Below, in pieces: positions 25,866 through 31,955 of a stretch of DNA of 64,000 nt. Both the position numbers and the translations under genes were made by a program. How positions within the stretch are numbered: position 1 is the first letter of the stretch; the number at the start of each line of letters is the position of its first letter. Location: positions 1,178,001-1,242,000 of the forward strand of contig NZ_CP114286.1 in the NCBI RefSeq assembly GCF_027111275.1. The letters run 5' to 3'. The stretch comes from Flavobacterium luteolum. GTDB taxonomy: Bacteria; Bacteroidota; Bacteroidia; Flavobacteriales; Flavobacteriaceae. Under the pieces are notes generated by a model. It was not told where the DNA came from and made no database searches. It worked only from the letters and a program-made list of their open reading frames with translations.

Positions 25866-26118
25866 TAAGATACTAAGGTTCTGAGATGCTAAGATTCTAA
25901 GTTTTCTTTTAGTACTTAATAGTATTTTTTACCCGGCTAAGCGAAGTCAAAACCCAAGTGTAGCTTTTTAAACTTCAAAAAAAACTGCTTGATTTACAAT
26001 CTGGTTTCAATTAGATTGTAAATCAAGCAGTTTTTTAAATTAATCTTTGTCAAAGTTTAAAACTTTGACAAAGAAAAAAAACTTAGAATCTTAGCATCTC
26101 AGAACCTTAGAACCTCTT
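25866..26118. repeat. Perfect 32-bp inverted octamer arms enclosing two hairpins
   Basis: The left arm 25873-25904 (units CTAAGGTT, CTGAGATG and two more) is an exact reverse complement of 26079-26110. Between them lie a strong terminator (25981-26036) and a second hairpin (26045-26073, CTTTGTCAAAGTTT and complement). The genes on either side converge, as at 1370-1495 and 9803-10247. Confidence 0.9.
25981..26036. terminator. Bidirectional terminator with a 22-bp stem
   Basis: AAAACTGCTTGATTTACAA and the complement ending in AAGCAGTTTTTT; the loop is about 8-10 nt. Confidence 0.9.
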
Positions 26119-26994
26119 TCAATGATAATCATCTGGCTCTATATGAATCAAAACATTTCCTAACTGTGGAATTTGTTCTTTCAATTTATCTTGCAGTTTA
26201 TGAGATAAATCATGACCTTCTTTTACAGAAATTTTAGCCGAAACTATGGCGTGAAGATCAACATGATAACGCATTCCTGCTTTTCGGATATAGCATTTTT
26301 CTGTTCCAAGAATTCCTGGAACTGTCAAAGCAACGATTCGGATTTCTTCTACTAAATCATCGTTTAGGTTTTCATCCATGATTTCGCCAAGTGCAGGTCT
26401 GAAAATTTTGTAGCTGTTATATAAAATGAAAAAAGCCGCAAATAGTGCTGCCCAGTCATCAGCAGATTCGTAGCCTTTCCCCATGACCAAAGCAATGGAA
26501 ATTCCGATAAAAGCTGCTACAGAAGTTATAGCATCGCTTCTATGGTGCCATGCATCGGCTGCCAAAGAAGAACTATTGGTTTGTCGGCTACGTTTCATTA
26601 CCAAGCGAAAAGAATATTCTTTCCAGATAATAATTGCACCTAAAACATACAAAGTCCAAGATTTAGGTAAATCGTGTGAAGTTCCAATATTGGCGATACT
26701 TTCATAACCAATAATTGTTGCCGAAGTAATTAAGAACCCAACAACCAAAAAGGTAATTAGAGGTTCTGCACGGCCGTGACCGTAAGGATGATTTTCATCT
26801 GCCGGTTTATTCGAATATTTAATTCCAAACAGTACCAAAAATGACGCAAATATATCCGTCGTTGATTCAATTGCGTCAGCAATTAAGGCATAAGAATTGC
26901 CAAAAAAACCTGCGAGACCTTTTATAAGGGCCAGGCAGGTATTTCCTATTATACTAAAAATAGTAGCTTTTACAGCTTTTTGTTCGTTTGTCAT
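26119..26994 (-). CDS. Cation diffusion facilitator family transporter
   Basis: 291-residue inner-membrane metal efflux protein (Zn, Fe, Mn or Co) driven by proton exchange. Six membrane helices occupy about 1-200. Metal-site residues are seen in ALIADAIESTTD (helix 2) and SLAADAWHHRSDAITS (helix 5), and NHPYGHGRAEPL is the conserved His-rich turn after helix 2. The cytoplasmic ferredoxin-like tail (about 205-291) ends in HIEPDDYH. Metal preference cannot be read safely: helix 2 has D..D and helix 5 has H-H-x-x-D. Its stop is at the end of the 26 kb repeat nest. Confidence 0.9.
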   Translation of the reverse strand: MTNEQKAVKATIFSIIGNTCLALIKGLAGFFGNSYALIADAIESTTDIFASFLVLFGIKYSNKPADENHPYGHGRAEPLITFLVVGFLITSATIIGYESIANIGTSHDLPKSWTLYVLGAIIIWKEYSFRLVMKRSRQTNSSSLAADAWHHRSDAITSVAAFIGISIALVMGKGYESADDWAALFAAFFILYNSYKIFRPALGEIMDENLNDDLVEEIRIVALTVPGILGTEKCYIRKAGMRYHVDLHAIVSAKISVKEGHDLSHKLQDKLKEQIPQLGNVLIHIEPDDYH

Positions 26995-27011
26995 TTAAAG
27001 ACATTTTTTTA

Positions 27012-27123
27012 GCCACGAATTCACGAATTAAACGAAATTTAGAATTTATCTAATTTCTCTAATTTTTAAAATGAAATTAGTTTAATTTGACTTTAAAAAT
27101 TTTGAATTAGTTTAATTCGTGGC
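27012..27123. repeat. Inverted repeat, CACGAATT family
   Basis: GCCACGAATT at 27012-27021 is the reverse complement of AATTCGTGGC near 27114-27123, and pairing continues inward with interruptions. Left-arm units CACGAATT start at 27014 and 27022, then AAACGAAA at 27030: an 8-nt period. Confidence 0.8.
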
Positions 27124-27133
27124 AAATATTTTT

Positions 27134-28447
27134 TTAAGCTCTCACGATTTTTGCGCCGATTGCTCTTAAACGCTCATCTATACGCTCGTATCCACGATCG
27201 ATTTGCTCGATATTTTGAATTGTACTTGTTCCTTTTGCAGAAAGCGCAGCAATTAATAATGAGATTCCCGCACGAATATCAGGAGAAGACATTGTTGTTG
27301 CTTTTAATTGAGATTCAAAATTATGTCCCATAACCACGGCTCTGTGCGGATCACATAACATAATTTTCGCGCCCATGTCTATTAATTTATCCACGAAGAA
27401 TAAACGGCTTTCGAACATTTTTTGGTGAATTAAAACATCTCCTTTAGCTTGAGTTGCTACAACCAAAACAATACTTAACAAATCAGGCGTAAATCCAGGC
27501 CATGGAGCATCAGCAATTGTTAAAATAGAACCGTCGATATCAGTTTTTACTTCATACCCGTCTTTGTGAGCAGGAATATAAATATCATCATTACGTTTTT
27601 CAACTGTAATTCCTAGCTTTCTAAACGTATTCGGAATCAAACCTAAGTTTTCCCAGCTTACGTTTTTGATTGTAATTTCGCTTTTTGTCATAGCCGCAAG
27701 ACCAATCCAAGAACCAATTTCGATCATATCAGGAAGAATTCTGTGCTCACAACCTCCAAGACTTTCAACACCTTCGATAGTCAATAAGTTAGACCCAACT
27801 CCTGTGATTTTAGCTCCCATCGAGTTCAGCATTTTACATAACTGCTGTAAGTATGGCTCGCAAGCTGCGTTGTAAACTGTAGTTGTTCCTTTTGCTAAAA
27901 CAGCAGCCATCACAATATTTGCAGTTCCAGTTACAGACGCTTCATCCAAAAGCATATCTGTCCCTTTAAGACCTTCCTTAGGAGTTTCTACTCCATAAAA
28001 GTGATCTTCTCTGTTGTATCTAAATTTTGCACCAAGGTTAATAAAACCTTCAAAGTGAGTATCTAATCTACGACGTCCAATTTTATCTCCTCCAGGTTTT
28101 GGAATATATCCTTTTCCAAAACGAGCCAAAAGCGGACCAACAATCATAATCGAACCACGAAGCGCTCCTCCTTCTTTCTTGAAAGCTTCAGTTTCTAAAT
28201 ATCCAACATTAACTTCATCTGCTTGAAAAGTAATTGAACCTGGTTCGTTACGTTGAATTTTCACCCCTAAATTCCCCAACAAAGTGATTAATTTATTGAT
28301 GTCTATAATATCAGGAATGTTATTAATTTTTACTTTCTCTCCTGTTAGAAGCACGGCACATAAAATTTGTAATGCCTCATTCTTTGCTCCTTGTGGAGTG
28401 ATTTCTCCTTTTAAAGGAGTTCCTCCTTCGATTTTAAAAATTCCCAT
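27134..28447 (-). CDS. murA: UDP-N-acetylglucosamine 1-carboxyvinyltransferase (MurA) with Asp in place of the active-site Cys
   Basis: 437-residue cytoplasmic enzyme for the first committed step of peptidoglycan synthesis: enolpyruvyl transfer from phosphoenolpyruvate to UDP-GlcNAc. The family is clear from GEITPQGAKNEALQILCA (about 14-31), GPLLARFGKGYIPKPGGDKIG (split at 104-124), the later DMIEIGSWIG and SPDIRAGISLLIAALSAKG. In the active loop, Escherichia coli has PGGC (Cys115); this protein has PGGD, Asp at residue 121 (codon at 28085-28087). Asp here is known in other bacteria to keep activity but block covalent attack by fosfomycin. It is the last gene of the DUF493-DUF4290-murA cluster, separated from DUF4290 by repeats. 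Confidence 0.96.
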   Translation of the reverse strand: MGIFKIEGGTPLKGEITPQGAKNEALQILCAVLLTGEKVKINNIPDIIDINKLITLLGNLGVKIQRNEPGSITFQADEVNVGYLETEAFKKEGGALRGSIMIVGPLLARFGKGYIPKPGGDKIGRRRLDTHFEGFINLGAKFRYNREDHFYGVETPKEGLKGTDMLLDEASVTGTANIVMAAVLAKGTTTVYNAACEPYLQQLCKMLNSMGAKITGVGSNLLTIEGVESLGGCEHRILPDMIEIGSWIGLAAMTKSEITIKNVSWENLGLIPNTFRKLGITVEKRNDDIYIPAHKDGYEVKTDIDGSILTIADAPWPGFTPDLLSIVLVVATQAKGDVLIHQKMFESRLFFVDKLIDMGAKIMLCDPHRAVVMGHNFESQLKATTMSSPDIRAGISLLIAALSAKGTSTIQNIEQIDRGYERIDERLRAIGAKIVRA

Positions 28448-28475
28448 AGATCTTGTTTAGGTTCTTTCAAAGTTT

Positions 28476-28648
28476 CTAAGATTCTGAGATTCTAAGATTC
28501 TAAGTAAAAAAACTCAGCAACTTAGTAGCTTAGCAGCTTAGCAGCTTTTTTTTATTTTTGTTTTTGTTTATTTTTTAAGCATCTAAGTAAAAAAAACTTA
28601 GCAACCTAGTCCCGATAGCTATCGGGATAGCCTCTTAGTAGCTTTTTT
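28476..28648. repeat. Octamer arrays, CTAAG/CTTAG family, with TCCCGATAGCTATCGGGA palindrome
   Basis: Units CTAAGATT, CTGAGATT, then two more CTAAG units start at 28476, 28484, 28492 and 28500. Opposite-sense units (CTCAGCAA, CTTAGTAG and two CTTAGCAG) start at 28513, 28521, 28529 and 28537. Both have an exact period of 8. A second pair of arrays follows, with the perfect 18-bp palindrome TCCCGATAGCTATCGGGA at 28610-28627 inserted in it. It fills the 201-bp space between DUF4290 and murA. Confidence 0.85.
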
Positions 28649-29374
28649 TTACTTTTGATTATTATTTTTTTGAAATGTCTTTTTTTGACCGCCTTTGTTG
28701 TTGTTATTTTTGTTGTTCTGAATTTTTGGCTGTGCACCAGAAGCTGTTTTATTAGACATGCGTTTGTTTGTACGCATTAAGTCTGTTGTATTTAAAAGCT
28801 CTTCTGTGCTGTGTAATAAATTGATTTTACCTACAGATAATTCATATAAATGTTCAAAAATCACATCATCTTTTACGGTGTCTTTGTTCCAGCTTAAGAA
28901 AGATTTTTTCATGTGGTTGGCAATTACCATTACCAATGCATTTTTCATTTCGCCTTCTTCCCATTTATTGGCAACATCAATCATATATTTGATATTGTTA
29001 CCATAAAATCTATACTTTGGAAAGTTCTGTGGATACTGTAAAACATCTGGTTTTAACTCCAAAACTTCTCTTGACGGAATTGGATACGGAGATTCTACAT
29101 TCAATTTAAAATCAGACATAATAAAAAGCTGATCCCAAAGTTTATGCTGAAAATCTGGCACGTCACGCAAATGCGGATTCAGACTTCCCATAACCTGAAT
29201 GATATATTTTGCGGCTTTATTGCGCGTTTCATCATCTTCGATTGCAGTTGCCTGATCAATCAGTTTTTGTAAATGGCGACCATATTCTGGGATAATCAAA
29301 CGTTGTCTTTCAGAATTGTATTCTAAATTATACACAACGTCGCTTGCTGCTTCTCTTTTATATTTTTCGATCAT
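28649..29374 (-). CDS. DUF4290 domain protein
   Basis: 241-residue cytoplasmic protein of the DUF4290 family, which is restricted to Bacteroidota as far as I know. The body is helical (LNPHLRDVPDFQHKLWDQLFIMSDF near 70-95 is typical), and the C-terminal 30 residues are a low-complexity Lys/Asn/Gln tail. The function is unknown. It begins 4 bp after the DUF493 gene and precedes murA, an arrangement conserved in flavobacteria, so a link to envelope growth is possible but not shown. Confidence 0.88.
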   Translation of the reverse strand: MIEKYKREAASDVVYNLEYNSERQRLIIPEYGRHLQKLIDQATAIEDDETRNKAAKYIIQVMGSLNPHLRDVPDFQHKLWDQLFIMSDFKLNVESPYPIPSREVLELKPDVLQYPQNFPKYRFYGNNIKYMIDVANKWEEGEMKNALVMVIANHMKKSFLSWNKDTVKDDVIFEHLYELSVGKINLLHSTEELLNTTDLMRTNKRMSNKTASGAQPKIQNNKNNNNKGGQKKTFQKNNNQK

Positions 29375-29378
29375 AAGT

Positions 29379-29675
29379 TTATAATGAAACTATACCTTCA
29401 ATTGTAGAAACTTCTTTGTATTTACTAATCACATCGTCTGAGCTGTGCATCGTAACGTCTACAGAAACACTGGTAAATTTACCTGTTTTAGATTTTGTTG
29501 TTTTAATTACCGCACCCATTCGATCAAAAGCTTTTTCGACACGTTCTACATTGTCTGCTACAGAAGGCACAATAAATTTGTATAAATATTCTGCTGGCCA
29601 AGTATTTGCGTTATCTAGCTCTACTTTTAATCTTTCGTAAAATTCGGCGGTATTTTTTTCTTTATCGTTCTCCAT
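29379..29675 (-). CDS. DUF493 domain protein (YbeD-like)
   Basis: 98-residue small alpha/beta protein of the DUF493/YbeD family, ferredoxin-like fold (FYERLKVELDNANTWPAEYLYKFIVP, then a beta strand KFTSVSVDVTM). The family resembles allosteric ACT-type domains; no ligand is known. First gene of the DUF493-DUF4290-murA unit, with a TATATTTG box at 29695-29702. Confidence 0.88.
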   Translation of the reverse strand: MENDKEKNTAEFYERLKVELDNANTWPAEYLYKFIVPSVADNVERVEKAFDRMGAVIKTTKSKTGKFTSVSVDVTMHSSDDVISKYKEVSTIEGIVSL

Positions 29676-29694
29676 TCGTAATTAAAAATAAACG

Positions 29695-29702
29695 CAAATA
29701 TA
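29695..29702 (-). promoter_or_regulatory. -7 box of the DUF493-DUF4290-murA unit
   Basis: TATATTTG on the minus strand, 19 nt before the ATG at 29675, giving a very short leader. Confidence 0.55.
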
Positions 29703-29772
29703 CGGTTTTGATTTTAGACTTTTGAGTTTAGATTTTAGATTTTTTTGGGGCTTAAAACTTTGTTTTAAAGGA

Positions 29773-29936
29773 ACAAAGTTACAAAGGTGTAAAGGTGCAG
29801 AGAAAAAAGCAATCGAAGATTATTTCTTTGTAAAATTTACTGCTATATTTGAGAAAATAATCTGCCGAAATCTCTCGCAAAGTCGCAAAGAGATTTCTTT
29901 AAGTTTAAAACTTTGCGTCTTAGCGACTTTGCGAGA
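29773..29936. repeat. Octamer arrays, ACAAAGGT and GCAAAGTC families
   Basis: ACAAAGTT, ACAAAGGT and two related units start at 29773, 29781, 29789 and 29797. Separately, CTCGCAAA and GTCGCAAA (29874-29889) oppose CTTTGCGT, CTTAGCGA and CTTTGCGA (29911-29934) as an inverted pair. All steps are exactly 8 nt. An open frame over this stretch has no protein-like composition and is not called. Confidence 0.85.
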
Positions 29937-29952
29937 TTAAAAACACAATGCA

Positions 29953-30864
29953 ATGAAAAAATTCCTTTTACTTTTTATCGTCCTTATATTCAACAATATT
30001 CAAGCACAAGAAGTCAAAACACTGACTTATTTCCAAAACGACACTTTAAAACTAGATTTAGATCTATATCTGCCAAAGAAAAAAGCTGGTGAAAAAATTC
30101 CGCTGATTATGTTTGCTTTTGGTGGCGGATTTTCTGGCGGAGAGCGTACAAGTGAAAAAGATTTTGGAAAATTCATGTCGCAAAATGGCTATGCCGTTGC
30201 CAGTATTTCGTACAGTTTATATATGAAAGGAAAAGATTTTGGATGCAAAGGAACTTTAACCGAAAAAATAAAAGCAATCCAAATTGGTGTAAGCGACATG
30301 TGGCAAGCGACAGCTTTCTTAGTTGAGAATGCTGATAAATATAATCTTGATACTTCAAAAATCTTTATTTCTGGAATTAGCGCCGGTGCCGAAATTGGTT
30401 TTCATGCTTCATTCTGGGATTATAAATTAATGAACTTATACAAAAGTAATCTGCCTGAAAACTTTAAATACAAAGGTTTCATCGGAGGTTCGGGAGCAAT
30501 TCAGGATATTAATCTGATTACAAAAGAAAAAGCAATTCCGATGTTATTGGCTCACGGAAACAATGACGACACGGTTCCATACGCTGCAGGTTCGCATCGT
30601 TCTTGCCCGACAAATGCTTCGGGCTGGCTGATTCTTTTTGGCTCTTATGCGGTTTACAATCAAATGAACGATTTACATAAAGACATCGAACTAATCACTT
30701 TCTGTGGCGGTGGACATGAATTCTCTGGTTATCTTTTCCACCAAGGACAGCAATATGTTTTGGATTTTGTGAATGATGTTTTGAATGGTAAAAAATTCCA
30801 ATCGCATGTGATTGTTCCTTCTAAAAATGGGAAAAGTTCCGGAAAATATTCATTTTGTGAATAG
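29953..30864 (+). CDS. Secreted alpha/beta-hydrolase (esterase-like)
   Basis: 303-residue exported hydrolase. Signal peptide to about residue 18 (NNIQAQ). Alpha/beta-hydrolase features: oxyanion strand FAFGGGFSGGE (about 55-65, where esterases of the HSL group have HGGG), nucleophile elbow SGISAGAEIGFH (Ser near 143), Asp in HGNNDDTVP (near 200) and His in GGGHEF (near 256). The triad is complete, so it is probably active as a carboxylesterase or acetylxylan-type esterase in the envelope. The substrate is unknown and no polysaccharide genes are adjacent. Confidence 0.83.
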   Translation: MKKFLLLFIVLIFNNIQAQEVKTLTYFQNDTLKLDLDLYLPKKKAGEKIPLIMFAFGGGFSGGERTSEKDFGKFMSQNGYAVASISYSLYMKGKDFGCKGTLTEKIKAIQIGVSDMWQATAFLVENADKYNLDTSKIFISGISAGAEIGFHASFWDYKLMNLYKSNLPENFKYKGFIGGSGAIQDINLITKEKAIPMLLAHGNNDDTVPYAAGSHRSCPTNASGWLILFGSYAVYNQMNDLHKDIELITFCGGGHEFSGYLFHQGQQYVLDFVNDVLNGKKFQSHVIVPSKNGKSSGKYSFCE

Positions 30865-30913
30865 TTTTTTTGACTAAAGCCAGTTAAAACCAACGGCAAT
30901 TCAAATAAAAATA

Positions 30914-31125
30914 GCTCCCGCGGAGCAAAATGTTTATAGCAAATTTCAATTTCTCGCATATCAAAAGCTCCAGCGGAGCGGCATATAAATTATTCAAAAG
31001 GTGTCGCCCCGCTGGGGCTTTTTAATAAATAATCAATTTTGTTTTCTATAAATATGCAGCTCCTCCGGAGCTTTTTAACCTATGACGTCCCTATTTTCTC
31101 TATAAATATGTCGTCCCTTTGGGAC
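30914..31125. repeat. Cluster of 13-nt 5-3-5 palindromes
   Basis: Units: GCTCC-CGC-GGAGC (30914), GCTCC-AGC-GGAGC (30967), GCCCC-GCT-GGGGC (31006), GCTCC-TCC-GGAGC (31059) and GTCCC-TTT-GGGAC (31113). Each has 5 paired bases, 3 free bases and 5 paired bases. Several are preceded by TATAAATATG and followed by a T run. Related units are at 9893, 10006, 10059 and 55389. Confidence 0.85.
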
Positions 31126-31183
31126 TTTTTTGTTTCGTAAAATTATATTCATAAAATAATTCCAAAAACAAAACCATCTCTCC

Positions 31184-31276
31184 TTTTTAGCCCTGATGGT
31201 AGCGAAAATCCTTTTGCTTTTTTCTTTAAAAAGCAAAAGATTGGAGCGGACAGCAGGAACCCATGACTGCTAAAAA
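31184..31276. repeat. Structured element, possible non-coding RNA or palindromic repeat
   Basis: TTTTTAGC (31184-31191) pairs with GCTAAAAA (31269-31276). Inside, a long hairpin is formed by CTTTTGCTTTTT and AAAAAGCAAAAG. The unpaired strands are unusually GC-rich (CCCTGATGGTAGCG and GGAGCGGACAGCAGG). I recall similar TAGCCCTGAT...AGCGGA sequences elsewhere in flavobacteria. Orientation and transcription are unknown. Confidence 0.55.
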
Positions 31277-31330
31277 TGCCAAATCTTTCGCTTCAAGTAA
31301 ATATTCTTTTTAATTATAAATAAGTTTAGG

Positions 31331-31338
31331 TAAATTTG
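31331..31338 (+). promoter_or_regulatory. -7 box of the AAA ATPase gene
   Basis: TAAATTTG overlaps an in-frame TTG at 31336, which argues that the true start is the GTG at 31357. Confidence 0.5.
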
Positions 31339-31356
31339 CGCTTTATTTTTAGAATA

Positions 31357-31890
31357 GTGCAAAAAGAAATTATAGTCTTGCTTGGCGGACCTGGTACTGG
31401 AAAATCAACACTTATTAACGAATTGGTAGCTCGTGGCTTTTGCTGCTATCCAGAAATCTCTAGACAGGTTACCATGAAAGCACAACAGGAAGGCATTGAG
31501 CAGCTGTTTCTTGAACAGCCTCTTTTATTTAGCCAAATGTTGCTTGAAGGTCGTATTGAACAATACAAAAATGCTCTTGAAGAACCTGACAATGTGGTTT
31601 TTATTGACCGAGGAATTCCAGATGTTGTTGCTTATATGGATTATATTGGCGACGAATATCCGGAAAGTTTCGTTAAGGCTTGCGAGGACTATAAATATTC
31701 TAAAACTTTTATTCTGCCGCCATGGGAAGAAATTTACCAAAGCGATGCAGAGCGTTATGAAAATTTTGAACAGGCAGTTAAAATTCAGGAGCATCTTGTT
31801 GAGACCTATAAAAAATACGGTTACGAACTAATTGAGGTTCCAAAAGATACGGTTGAAAACAGAATTCTTTATATCTTAGACAAAATTTAG
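31357..31890 (+). CDS. P-loop AAA family ATPase/kinase-like
   Basis: 177-residue cytoplasmic P-loop protein with Walker A GGPGTGKST (about 10-18), EISRQVT, and a Walker B-like VVFIDRGIPDVVAYMDYIGD (about 83-102). It is of the AAA_28-type small ATPase family found in Bacteroidota; some relatives phosphorylate small metabolites or proteins, so a kinase role is possible but unproven. The open frame extends to a TTG at 31336, but that overlaps a promoter box; GTG at 31357 gives the usual short N-terminus before the P-loop. Followed by recQ after 65 bp. Confidence 0.75.
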   Translation: MQKEIIVLLGGPGTGKSTLINELVARGFCCYPEISRQVTMKAQQEGIEQLFLEQPLLFSQMLLEGRIEQYKNALEEPDNVVFIDRGIPDVVAYMDYIGDEYPESFVKACEDYKYSKTFILPPWEEIYQSDAERYENFEQAVKIQEHLVETYKKYGYELIEVPKDTVENRILYILDKI

Positions 31891-31955
31891 CAAAAGGTTT
31901 TAAAGTTGCAAAACTAGAAGCTGTTTTCTAAATTTTTAACTTTAAAACTTACGCA

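Larger units (their letters stand above)
30865..31356. other. 492-bp intergenic space filled with palindromes and a structured element
   Basis: No gene is visible. It contains four or five 13-nt 5-3-5 palindromes (30914-31125), a fold-back element of about 93 nt (31184-31276) and the promoter of the AAA ATPase gene. Confidence 0.7.

Noticed and set aside
28476..28544. Octamer arrays as a CRISPR array
   Set aside because: Units are 8 nt with no unique spacers and no cas genes nearby.
29722..29940. 72-codon open frame before the esterase gene
   Set aside because: It runs through the ACAAAGGT and GCAAAGTC arrays; Lys/Cys/Phe-rich product without any known domain.
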